Shown here: positions 1-6,792 of the stretch, one piece after another
Numbering within the stretch: the first letter of the stretch is position 1
Layout: each line of letters begins with the position of its first letter
Source of the DNA: an uncultured Lachnospiraceae bacterium
GTDB taxonomy: Bacteria; Bacillota; Clostridia; Lachnospirales; Lachnospiraceae
DNA: 19,579 nucleotides
Reading direction: 5' to 3'
NCBI GenBank assembly: GCA_910586715.1
Contig: CAJUJG010000040.1
Coordinates: forward strand, 12,228 to 31,806
Program-made: the position numbers and the translations under genes
Notes under the pieces: generated by a model
What the model was told of the DNA's origin: nothing
The model's database searches: none
The model's input: the letters and a program-made list of their open reading frames with translations, nothing else

Positions 1-2
1 GC

Positions 3-119
3 CAGTACGGGAGCGCCAATCCGGCAGCAGTCATCGCGCCTGCAATTGTGGCGACGTTTTTCAGTACGGTTGTGGCGGTGGTGTATTGTAAAATTATGCA
101 TAGAAAGCAGGGAGTATAA
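3..119 (+). CDS. spmA: Spore maturation protein A, C-terminal end (partial)
   Basis: Only the last 38 codons are present; the gene begins before the window. The peptide reads YGSANPAAVIAPAIVATFF and then a hydrophobic run ending in KIMHRKQGV, which matches the C-terminal membrane segment of SpmA, a nucleoside-recognition (Gate) domain membrane protein. SpmA and SpmB are known from Bacillus subtilis to be needed for spore-core dehydration and heat resistance. The assignment is supported by an intact spmB at 5199-5720 and by a decayed second copy of the same 3' end near 582-707. In most spore formers spmB follows spmA directly; here about 5 kb separates them. The TAA stop at 117-119 is followed at once, in the same frame, by transposase-like coding remnants. 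Confidence 0.8.
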   Translation, partial: QYGSANPAAVIAPAIVATFFSTVVAVVYCKIMHRKQGV

Positions 120-430
120 AGTTCTCTGTTTTTTAATGGAGAGATTAAAGACGATACCCTGCTTGGACGGTTGATGCAGGATTTTAGCTGCGCAAATCCT
201 AATGATATGAATTATAAAGAACTGGTGGACAGGGCGAGATATTTTAAGAAAGATAGGAAGGACGCAAAATTATAAGTAAAATTATGGAAGAAATAATTAA
301 TTACGAAAAAATTGAGGCGGCAAAGCGTATGTTAGAAAAAGGTAAGTTAACTACAGAAGAAATTTCTGAATATCTAGATTTGCCTTTACAGCTAGTAGGA
401 ACTTTGGCAAACGATTTACAGCCAGTATAA
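120..430 (+). pseudogene. Remnant of Rpn/PD-(D/E)XK-type transposase-nuclease, C-terminal part, frameshifted
   Basis: Two coding fragments in different frames look like the C-terminus of the Rpn-family recombination-promoting nuclease/putative transposase proteins common in Clostridia. Fragment 1 (132-275) contains LLGRLMQDFSCANPNDMNY and ELVDRARYFKKD, the usual segment after the nuclease core. Fragment 2 (284-430, a 48-residue reading frame beginning MEEIINYEK) contains AAKRMLEKGKLTTEEISEYL, the small helix-turn-helix tail typical of these proteins. The frame changes between 275 and 284, and the N-terminal catalytic half is absent, so the gene is dead. It begins directly after the spmA stop codon. 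Family recognition rests on these C-terminal patterns only. Confidence 0.7.
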
Positions 431-450
431 ATGATTTTTAGTGGATTATG

Positions 451-490
451 AAAGCAGGAACTTTTGAAACGCAGAATTCCTGCTTTTACT
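451..490 (+). terminator. Hairpin, possible intrinsic terminator
   Basis: A perfect 10-bp stem (AAAGCAGGAA at 451-460 with TTCCTGCTTT at 477-486) has a 16-nt loop and only a short T-rich tail. It lies after the transposase remnant. It may end transcripts from spmA or be a leftover of the dead element. Confidence 0.5.
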
Positions 491-581
491 ATATGTATTG
501 ATTGTTTGTTAGTATAAGTTTACAAATAATTGCTGGATTCCAGTGCCTTTTGACAAAGTCCGTGTCACCATCTTAACTCAA

Positions 582-707
582 GGGGCTCAGGCGATGAGTG
601 ATTTGGAGGAACTGGAGCGTCAGTGATTAGCCTGCGGTTGTGACAATTTTTTTAATACGGCTGTAGTGATAATGTACTGTGAAATTATGTGGAAAAGATG
701 CAATTGA
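582..707 (+). pseudogene. Decayed second copy of the spmA 3' end
   Basis: From 630 the DNA lines up base by base with the intact spmA end that starts at about 53. In translation it reads PAVVTIFF, then after a one-base deletion near 650-654 NTAVVIMYCEIMWKRCN and a TGA stop at 705-707; the intact copy reads PAIVATFF, STVVAVVYCKIMHRKQGV. Just upstream, 582-623 reads GAQAMSDLEELERQ, which resembles the conserved segment before the last membrane helix of SpmA proteins (G-x-x-AM-x-x-LE/Q), suggesting an internal deletion between the two pieces. The copy is clearly diverged rather than recent. The 630-707 match is seen directly; the 582-623 match relies on family knowledge because that part of intact spmA lies outside the window. 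Confidence 0.75.
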
Positions 708-843
708 TGTACTTATTTATTGATGATATACTATTATTATAAGATAACTTAAGAGGAAGACTGTACACAGCACATTCAGGAAATGTAATTCAGGCAGGGA
801 CGTACTTGACTGGATTTTTTGCAATAAACTTTTGGAGAAAAAT

Positions 844-3372
844 ATGTTAGAGAATACGAAATTATATCAAGAATTACAGAATAGAAACAGCAAATATATA
901 GTTCAGATTGATGAAACTTATAAATATGCATCAGAAGTGCTTCCCAAAATTAATAGGGTTTTTGCAAATTATACGGGGCATGGAATCGAACATTCTGTTA
1001 ACGTTATGAAGTATATGTTTGATTTAGTAACAAACATATCAGCAATCAGCGATTTGGAAATCACATGTCTCATTTATGCGGCGCTGCTTCATGATGTTGG
1101 AATGGTGGCTAGTGAAAAAGAGATTGAGGCGATAAAGAAAGACGAGCTAAATTATCACGGAAGGAAATATTCTGTTATTTATGAGAAATATCAGAATGAG
1201 ATCATTGCGTTGCAGGAGTGCGTCAGACCAGTGCATGGTGAGAGGGCTTTTAATCATATTAAGCATATGGGAAAAGAATCCTTTATCATACCAGAATATA
1301 CAAATTGCAATTTTCAGGAGGAACTTGCAAAAATATGTCAGGCTCATACAATGAATCGGGAGTGGATTCTGCAAAATTTGGACAGTGATCAGATAAAAGG
1401 GGAATATAGGCTGAATGCACAATATATAGCAATGCTGTTAAGGATTGCAGATTATTTGGATATTGATGAAAAAAGAGCGCCGATAGAGCTATATAGACTT
1501 TTGACTCCTGCAGGATTTGGGGATGAGGAATGGCGGCAGCATTATATCATAGAAAACAAAAACAAAGTGGAGAGAGACCATACATCACTAAATAGCATAA
1601 TTGTGATATATGGACAATGTGATGAACCTAAAATTCACAGGAAATTTTTGCGGTATTTGTCGAGTGTTTCAGAAGAACTTATGTGGAGTACAAGCCATGC
1701 CAAAAAATATTTTGAAGAAAAGTATCGGATTCCGTTACAGTCCCAAATTGATAACCGGATACAGACAAAAGGGTTTGAGATATCTGATTTAAGAATGCAG
1801 ATAGATTATCATGCGGTTATAAAGTTGCTTATGGGAGAGAATGTGTACGGAGATAAAAAGCATGGTTTACGGGAATTGATACAAAATGCCGTGGATGCGT
1901 GCCGGGTAATGGTTGAGGAAACGGAGCAGATGGAAAAGTACTGCTATGGTTCTTATACTCCTAAAATTCAGGTCATACTGGATTATGAAAAAGAAAGAGC
2001 AATTGTCAAGGATAATGGCATAGGCATGGGAAAGGATGTCTTGACAAATTATTTTTTGAATATCGGGAAATCTTATTACAAGTCTGATGAGTTTCTGTAT
2101 CAGGGAAAAAGTTATTGCCCGATTGGAACATTTGGAATAGGCTTTTTAGCCTGCTTTATGTTGTCGGACAGTGTGACGGTGGAAACAAAACATTACACGG
2201 AACAGACTGGTTTTACGATAGAGCTGGAAAAAGACAGTGAATTTGTTTGCCAAAAGAGCCAGGTTGAGTTACTTGGTGATTCGGGAACTGCGATTATACT
2301 GGATTTGGAAAGTGTGTTAAAAGTATTTGGCAACAAAGCAGAAAAAATAAAGGAATATATAGAGAGCACTTTTTTAAATCAGGGAGTGGATGTTGAGTTT
2401 ATGACGATAAATGAGTCGAGGAACTCAGAAATTTTAAATCTGAAGGAACTTAAGGCACTGTGTCCAAATGGTGTAAAACTGGACCATTATTTAAAGGGAA
2501 TATCGGCTTTTCTTGAGCTGAAATTTGATAATATTAAGATAAGCAGAACATTATCGGATTTATGTACAGATGGATTTGAGAAAGAGGGAGAACGGATATT
2601 TGCAGAATATAACTTTGATGAGAATATATTATATGTGAAAGATTTAACAAGAGATGAATTGGAAAAATACATTGAAAATAACCATATGATAGTACTTAAA
2701 ATACAAGGCATAAAAGAAGAGCAAAAAGAATCATATCAGGAATGGAAGAAGTGGCATACAGAAATAGATTTTCTGCCTGCTGATATGTTAAGGACTGTAT
2801 ATTTTCCCATAGAGTATAGGGAATCCTTGGCTGTGTGCCGTAAGGCTGGAGGACATAATTATGGTGGAAGCGGAGCTGCGTGGTACAGTATTAATGAAAT
2901 AATTAATAGGGAAGTAATCCGGTATGTGGATATGAACAATATTTTTCAAAGATGTAAAATGCTGCCGGAATGTGTTCGTATAGAAATGGGTGTATTTCAA
3001 ATAATTAATGTTGGAAGCGACCGCTTTATGGAATATTATCCAGATTGGTATTTACCTATATTCAACGAAGAAAATGAAACATATTGGCATGGAATCAGGT
3101 TGGATAAGGGGACAATAAGTCCTAATATAAATATAGTAGGGATGTATTGTGGGAACTGTGTAATTAATATCTTGGATAGGGATATTTATCCCAATGTGGC
3201 TAGGGATAATTTGGCAAATACTGTAAGAGAAAACGTAATATTGGCAGTGGAAAAAGCCGCATACCAATATATTATCAGCAAACAGACTGATGACAGGGAA
3301 TTGCAGACAGCATTACAGGAGTATATAAATAAGAAGTATTCTGAATATAATCCGTTTTATGCAATGGATTAA
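844..3372 (+). CDS. HD-domain phosphohydrolase fused to Hsp90-type GHKL ATPase (putative conflict/defence protein)
   Basis: This is an 842-residue cytosolic protein with no signal peptide or membrane segments. Residues about 40-215 form an HD-type domain: H46 and H50 (GHGIEHSVNVMKYM), the pair H83-D84 (ALLHDVGM), H131, H168 and D203 (LLRIADYLDID). Residues about 320-490 form an Hsp90-type GHKL ATP-binding domain: ELIQNAVDA (E344, N348), DNGIGM (from D390), the glycine-rich lid IGTFGIGF (427-434) and DSGTA. The remaining 350 residues would be the middle and C-terminal parts, ending with NVARDNL, reminiscent of the Hsp90 catalytic-loop region. The frame is open from TTG 832, but ATG 844 is preferred because GGAG at 834-837 is six bases before it. 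HD plus Hsp90-like ATPase proteins have been grouped with prokaryotic conflict systems; nucleotide hydrolysis triggered by an ATPase sensor is inference. The gene is visibly rich in ATA, TTA and AAA codons and sits between a scarred spmA and spmB, both pointing to transfer. Confidence 0.85.
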   Translation: MLENTKLYQELQNRNSKYIVQIDETYKYASEVLPKINRVFANYTGHGIEHSVNVMKYMFDLVTNISAISDLEITCLIYAALLHDVGMVASEKEIEAIKKDELNYHGRKYSVIYEKYQNEIIALQECVRPVHGERAFNHIKHMGKESFIIPEYTNCNFQEELAKICQAHTMNREWILQNLDSDQIKGEYRLNAQYIAMLLRIADYLDIDEKRAPIELYRLLTPAGFGDEEWRQHYIIENKNKVERDHTSLNSIIVIYGQCDEPKIHRKFLRYLSSVSEELMWSTSHAKKYFEEKYRIPLQSQIDNRIQTKGFEISDLRMQIDYHAVIKLLMGENVYGDKKHGLRELIQNAVDACRVMVEETEQMEKYCYGSYTPKIQVILDYEKERAIVKDNGIGMGKDVLTNYFLNIGKSYYKSDEFLYQGKSYCPIGTFGIGFLACFMLSDSVTVETKHYTEQTGFTIELEKDSEFVCQKSQVELLGDSGTAIILDLESVLKVFGNKAEKIKEYIESTFLNQGVDVEFMTINESRNSEILNLKELKALCPNGVKLDHYLKGISAFLELKFDNIKISRTLSDLCTDGFEKEGERIFAEYNFDENILYVKDLTRDELEKYIENNHMIVLKIQGIKEEQKESYQEWKKWHTEIDFLPADMLRTVYFPIEYRESLAVCRKAGGHNYGGSGAAWYSINEIINREVIRYVDMNNIFQRCKMLPECVRIEMGVFQIINVGSDRFMEYYPDWYLPIFNEENETYWHGIRLDKGTISPNINIVGMYCGNCVINILDRDIYPNVARDNLANTVRENVILAVEKAAYQYIISKQTDDRELQTALQEYINKKYSEYNPFYAMD

Positions 3373-3383
3373 GTGTAAACCGT

Positions 3384-3412
3384 TTGACATAATATACAGA
3401 TTATATTACAAT
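3384..3412 (+). promoter_or_regulatory. Sigma-A promoter for the DUF4870-like gene
   Basis: TTGACA at 3384-3389 and TACAAT at 3407-3412 are separated by 17 bases, a near-consensus vegetative promoter. It begins 12 bases after the stop of the HD-Hsp90 gene, so the next gene has its own start of transcription, expected near 3419. Confidence 0.75.
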
Positions 3413-3458
3413 CGTTAGGAATAGTTTGGAAATAATAGCGGGAGGCAGAGAACAAAAG

Positions 3459-4220
3459 ATGGAAAACGGTAATTTTTGGGATTGGGATAACGGAGAAGGG
3501 CGCAGGGTTTCGTCTGTCTATCAGGATGCGCAGGCAAAAGAGATTAAGACAGAAGATGTCAAGGAGCCATGCACGCAAGAGCAGCAAATGACGGAACAAA
3601 ATACCGAACCGCAAAATGTCAAACCGCAGGTTACACAAATACCAAAAGATGATAGCAATCAGATTCAAACCGACTTTATACTTGTTAGCGCCCCGCAAAC
3701 AGAATTTTCCGGTGCGCAGCAGGAGCCTGTGCAAACAAGCTATTCGCAAAACAACTGCGAGAAAACAGATGTTCACTCAATTATTCCGGTACAGAATTTA
3801 CAGAAAAACCAAGGAGAACAACAGCAAAAAGCAAATCAAAGCAGAGCGGAAAACTACCGTTCGAAATTTACCGCTGATGACATCTCCGAAAATAAAGTAT
3901 CGGCAATAGCCGCATACCTTTTAGGTCCCATCGGAATTATCATTGCACTGCTGATAGCCCGGGATTCTGCATACACGGCATTTCATGTACGCCAGGCACT
4001 TAAGCTGACGGTAAGCAGTGTTATGCTGGAAATTGCGGCAGCGATTCTAGCCGTATTTGGCATGATACCGTTTTTGGGAATTATTTTTAAGCTTTTACTT
4101 GTTATTGTAGGCATCCTATGGTTTATTGTGCTTGTACTCAAACTGATTGCAATCGCACAAGTGTGCGACGGAGAAGCGAGGGAACCGGCAGTGATTGGGA
4201 AATTAAACTGCTTTTGCTGA
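3459..4220 (+). CDS. Tic20/DUF4870-like membrane protein with long Gln-rich N-terminus
   Basis: This is a 253-residue protein. The first 140 or so residues are low-complexity and polar, rich in Gln, Glu, Thr and Asn, and probably disordered and cytoplasmic. From NKVSAIAAYLLGPIGIIIAL onward it has about three to four hydrophobic segments around the motif TAFHVRQALKL, matching the small Tic20/DUF4870-type fold in which a Phe/His-x-x-Gln segment follows the first helix. The function of this family in bacteria is unknown. The frame is open from TTG 3426, but ATG 3459 is preferred, as it follows GGAGG at 3441-3445 (spacing rather long) and gives a natural start MENGNFWDWD. It has its own near-consensus promoter. 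Its TGA stop (4218-4220) directly abuts the stop of the convergent LytTR gene, with no bases between. Confidence 0.7.
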   Translation: MENGNFWDWDNGEGRRVSSVYQDAQAKEIKTEDVKEPCTQEQQMTEQNTEPQNVKPQVTQIPKDDSNQIQTDFILVSAPQTEFSGAQQEPVQTSYSQNNCEKTDVHSIIPVQNLQKNQGEQQQKANQSRAENYRSKFTADDISENKVSAIAAYLLGPIGIIIALLIARDSAYTAFHVRQALKLTVSSVMLEIAAAILAVFGMIPFLGIIFKLLLVIVGILWFIVLVLKLIAIAQVCDGEAREPAVIGKLNCFC

Positions 4221-4961
4221 TTAAGCCTGCAGGCGGTAATTGCAGCGGATTTTCTTTTCACCAATACGGCTGTTTATTTCTTTGTAATATTCATATTTGC
4301 TAATGGGGAGATATTCACCAGTTGTCAGGATTACGTGGCTGCGGTTATATGCGGCCACGTATTTTATATTAATGAGATAAGACTGGTGGATGCGTAAAAA
4401 GGAGTGATGTTTTGCCAAAACAAGTGTTTCCACATCATTTAGTTTTTTATAAAAGGCGTTATTATGCTCGCCTTCTGTACTTACGATACGCGTACGGCGT
4501 CCTTCAGAAACAAAATATTTGATACTGTCATAGGGAGCATGAAGATAGGATGGACGTTTATAGTAAGAAAAAGCATTTTCTTTGTCAAGCGTTGCTTCAT
4601 AGGCAAGAAAGGCATATGTCCAAAGCTGTTTTCTGCTTTTGTTTGGAATGGTGTAGAGTGGTTCTAACAGAATATCGTTGGGAGGCTTGATATAATTCCG
4701 GTTCTGATAAATCACGGAGACAAGTTTTGGGTTCATTTCCTTTATTGAAAGCGCCGCCATACGAATAAGCCCGTATTCTCCCATTATGTCATAAAAGAAT
4801 AAATCAGGACATTTACGCCGGATACCGCGCCGTAGCTCTGCAGTATTGTGATAGCAGTAAATATTGTAATCAATGCCGCGCAGGTCAAAGCACCTGCTTA
4901 ATTCCATATGCAGAAAAGAAAGTTCTGTGTCATTTTCAAAACAAAGTGCAATGTTAATCAT
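4221..4961 (-). CDS. LytTR-family transcriptional regulator with degenerate receiver domain
   Basis: This is a 246-residue protein. Residues 1 to about 120 look like a response-regulator receiver: D58 lies in DLFFYDIMG at the usual phosphorylation position, but the N-terminal acidic pocket reads FEND and the conserved Lys-Pro near residue 105 is absent, so phosphorylation is doubtful. Residues about 145-240 form a LytTR DNA-binding domain, with the signature FLRIHQSYLINIKYV and the end segment LPISKYEYYKEIN. LytTR domains bind paired short direct repeats. The start at 4961 is well supported by AAGGAG eight bases upstream on the minus strand. No histidine kinase gene is adjacent. It faces spmB across a 237-bp gap holding degenerate repeats, and converges on the DUF4870-like gene with zero spacing. 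Confidence 0.85.
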   Translation of the reverse strand: MINIALCFENDTELSFLHMELSRCFDLRGIDYNIYCYHNTAELRRGIRRKCPDLFFYDIMGEYGLIRMAALSIKEMNPKLVSVIYQNRNYIKPPNDILLEPLYTIPNKSRKQLWTYAFLAYEATLDKENAFSYYKRPSYLHAPYDSIKYFVSEGRRTRIVSTEGEHNNAFYKKLNDVETLVLAKHHSFLRIHQSYLINIKYVAAYNRSHVILTTGEYLPISKYEYYKEINSRIGEKKIRCNYRLQA

Positions 4962-5020
4962 GTAAAATACTCCTTGGTAAAAAAGATTTAAAAAATTAGA
5001 AAGCGGACGAAAATGTCCAT

Positions 5021-5140
5021 AAGAATGGGATAAAGATTTTACAAATCACAAATAGCATCATAAGCAAAAATAAAAGCTATGTAAATAGGATAAAGGTATC
5101 AAAATTCAAAAAGAATGATATAAATTTAACAAACATGAAG
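5021..5140. repeat. Degenerate 30-bp periodic repeats between the LytTR gene and spmB
   Basis: In the 237-bp AT-rich gap, three units starting at 5021, 5081 and 5111 share a core resembling GAATGGGATAAA or a close variant, followed by an A/T-rich tail with CAAA. By eye, unit 5021 matches unit 5081 at about 20 of 30 positions and unit 5111 at about 18 of 30. The spacing of 60 and 30 bp is regular; the 5051 slot is barely recognisable. These could be binding sites for the adjacent regulator or an eroded tandem repeat. Confidence 0.35.
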
Positions 5141-5198
5141 CGCAAAAAAATAAAATATATATAGATTAAGTCATGGCAGATAGGAAGGCGCTAAGCAA

Positions 5199-5720
5199 AT
5201 GGCACAGCTGTCAACAATTCTGATACCATCATTAATTTTTTACATTGTAGCAATGGGATTGTCCCAAAAAAAAGATATTTACGCAAGCTTTACAAAAGGT
5301 GTAAAAAACGGCATGAAGACAGTGGCTGAAATTGTTCCTACACTAATTGGGCTGATGATTGCGGTCGGTGTGATGCGTGCTTCCGGCTTTTTGGAATTTG
5401 TCGGCAGGATTGTCGGTAATGTGATTAGTATGTTTTCTACAGACTTCCCCAATGAACTAATTTCACTCTTTATTGTAAAATTATTTTCTGCGTCAGCGGC
5501 AACGGGGCTTGCATTGGATATTTTTAAGGAGTATGGTACAGATTCTTTTGCGGGGCTTGCGACGTCCCTTGCACTCGCGAGTACAGAGACGGTATTTTAC
5601 ACAATGTCCGTTTATTTTATGGCAGCAAAGGTAACAAAAACGCGTTGGACGCTTGCGGGAGCGCTTCTTTCAACTTTTGCAGGTCTTGTGGCAAGCGTTG
5701 TTATTGCGGGGATAATGTAA
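5199..5720 (+). CDS. spmB: Spore maturation protein B
   Basis: This is a 173-residue membrane protein close to the usual SpmB length of about 175 residues, so it appears complete. It contains the highly conserved segment LFSASAATGLALDIFKEYGT followed by SFAGLATSLALASTETVFYT, plus hydrophobic segments at both ends. SpmB is a Gate/nucleoside-recognition domain protein acting with SpmA in spore-core dehydration in the mother cell or forespore membrane. The start at 5199 follows TAGGAAGG at 5181-5188. Because the LytTR gene upstream points the other way and spmA is about 5 kb distant, spmB must be read from its own promoter in the gap; I could not identify a convincing sporulation-sigma site there. 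Its stop codon overlaps the left direct repeat of the palindromic element. Confidence 0.95.
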   Translation: MAQLSTILIPSLIFYIVAMGLSQKKDIYASFTKGVKNGMKTVAEIVPTLIGLMIAVGVMRASGFLEFVGRIVGNVISMFSTDFPNELISLFIVKLFSASAATGLALDIFKEYGTDSFAGLATSLALASTETVFYTMSVYFMAAKVTKTRWTLAGALLSTFAGLVASVVIAGIM

Positions 5721-5871
5721 CATTTTGTAACAGTTCAGCCTAGGACTTTGCACTTGCTGCAAAGTCCGTGAAACAGCGTAGTGGAAGAGATGCATCAAGC
5801 CACCACGAAGTGGTTTTGCATGGCTTGATGTTTGTAACAGGAAGCCGAAGGCTGAACTGTTACAACATTTT
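5719..5871. mobile_element. MITE-like palindromic element with terminal inverted repeats and flanking direct repeats
   Basis: The ends are perfect 16-bp inverted repeats: TGTAACAGTTCAGCCT at 5726-5741 and its complement at 5849-5864. They are bracketed by the 8-bp direct repeat AACATTTT at 5719-5726 and 5864-5871, as expected for a target-site duplication. Inside are two strong hairpins: GGACTTTGCA/TGCAAAGTCC (5743-5767, 5-nt loop) and CATCAAGCCA/TGGCTTGATG (5793-5830), the latter with a nested CCAC/GTGG stem. A second partial copy of the terminal motif (TGTAACAGGAAGCC) lies at 5833-5846. It has no coding capacity. The folded RNA would be a cloverleaf-like structure, so a structured RNA or bidirectional terminator is an alternative reading. 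Confidence 0.7.
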
Positions 5872-5892
5872 CGACAAATTTTTGCAAAAGAA

Positions 5893-5921
5893 TTGAATAT
5901 TTATGCAAACCGTTATATAAT
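5893..5921 (+). promoter_or_regulatory. Sigma-A promoter for the two-component genes
   Basis: TTGAAT at 5893-5898 and a perfect TATAAT at 5916-5921 are 17 bases apart. Transcription should start near 5928-5930, only a few bases before a terminator-like hairpin. Confidence 0.75.
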
Positions 5922-5931
5922 TTATGTTAAG

Positions 5932-5970
5932 AAATCTCCAATCATCAAACAAATGTGGTTGGGGGTTTTT
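5932..5970 (+). terminator. Terminator-like hairpin at the 5' end of the regulator transcript
   Basis: A 9-13 bp stem with some G-U pairs (CTCCAATCA at 5936-5944 with TGGTTGGGG at 5956-5964) is followed by TTTTT at 5966-5970. It would end spmB transcription, but it also falls inside the first 40 bases of the transcript predicted from the 5893-5921 promoter, so it may act as an attenuator. Confidence 0.65.
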
Positions 5971-6003
5971 CAAGTAATGTAAAAAGTAAGAAGGACATTT
6001 CAA

Positions 6004-6735
6004 ATGGACAGGATTTTGATAGCAGAGAGTAATACGGAATTGGCAGCGCGGCTGAAAGGTGTTTTTGCAGACGTTAATAACTATCCTATGAGCTGTGACA
6101 CGATAAAGAAGACACGCACAATGCTTGAGTGTGAAAGATGGGCGATAGTACTGGTTGACGAGAAAATGACAGACGGAGACGGTCTTGAGCTGATGGAATA
6201 TATTAATGACGGAATTATTGTGATCATGATTCTTGCTGAGGATACACAGCTGAGTGAAGATGGGCTGCGTGAGTACGGAGTGGCAGACTCCATTAAAAAA
6301 CCGTTTAATCCAATTGTACTAAAAGCAAAAGTCGGGACGCAGCTTCAGAAGATGAAATCGAGTCATAATGTCGGTTCGAGCGCTTGTTTTGATGCTCTTG
6401 GAGTGGCGTTTCCTGAATTTATGGCGGGGGATAAAACGGTATATATTGATAAATATGAGTTTGACTTCGACCATAGGGAATATAAATACAAAGAAAATAA
6501 AATTATGTTAGGCGATTTAGAGCAATGCCTATTAAAGCTTTTGGTTGAGAATAGAGGAGTTGTCCTAAAGAAACATACACTTATGGAGAGACTGCATGCA
6601 GAGAGAGGAGAAGAGATTGATAACGATATGCTTGCAGAAACGGTGAGGGTATTGGTAGAGAAGCTGCATGCATTTAAATATATAAAAACAATATTTGGAA
6701 TCGGATATATGTGGACAGCCCATAAAGATATATAA
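6004..6735 (+). CDS. OmpR/PhoB-type response regulator
   Basis: This is a 243-residue protein. Residues 1-115 are a receiver domain: D52 in VLVDEKMTDGDGLELM is the phosphorylation site, and K99 in KKPFNP is the conserved lysine. The first acidic site is weak (AESN instead of a DD/ED pair). Residues about 145-240 are a winged-helix DNA-binding domain ending YIKTIFGIGYMW, the usual wing segment of the OmpR/PhoB family. The start at 6004 follows AAGAAGG at 5990-5996. It is 51 bp upstream of a hybrid histidine kinase on the same strand, with no terminator between, so the two probably form a two-component operon. The promoter at 5893-5921 and a leader hairpin precede it. The signal and target genes are unknown. 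Confidence 0.9.
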   Translation: MDRILIAESNTELAARLKGVFADVNNYPMSCDTIKKTRTMLECERWAIVLVDEKMTDGDGLELMEYINDGIIVIMILAEDTQLSEDGLREYGVADSIKKPFNPIVLKAKVGTQLQKMKSSHNVGSSACFDALGVAFPEFMAGDKTVYIDKYEFDFDHREYKYKENKIMLGDLEQCLLKLLVENRGVVLKKHTLMERLHAERGEEIDNDMLAETVRVLVEKLHAFKYIKTIFGIGYMWTAHKDI

Positions 6736-6792
6736 GATGAGGAAAAGTACATAAAATATCTCAAAATATGCTATATTGGACGGAGAATGATT

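Noticed and set aside
832..843. TTG 832 as the start of the HD-Hsp90 gene
   Set aside because: The GGAG ribosome site at 834-837 would lie inside the reading frame; ATG 844 has ideal spacing.
3369..3776. A 135-codon minus-strand open frame opposite the Gln-rich N-terminus of the DUF4870-like gene
   Set aside because: A Leu/Cys-rich product is what the complement of a Gln/Glu-rich repeat-like coding region gives; no ribosome site or family match.
5021..5140. Periodic repeats as a CRISPR array
   Set aside because: The units are too degenerate, there are no unique spacers of uniform length, and no cas genes are nearby.
5726..5864. Palindromic element as a tRNA or tRNA-like gene
   Set aside because: The cloverleaf impression comes from unrelated stems; there is no T-loop GTTCRA motif in the correct place and the arm lengths are wrong.
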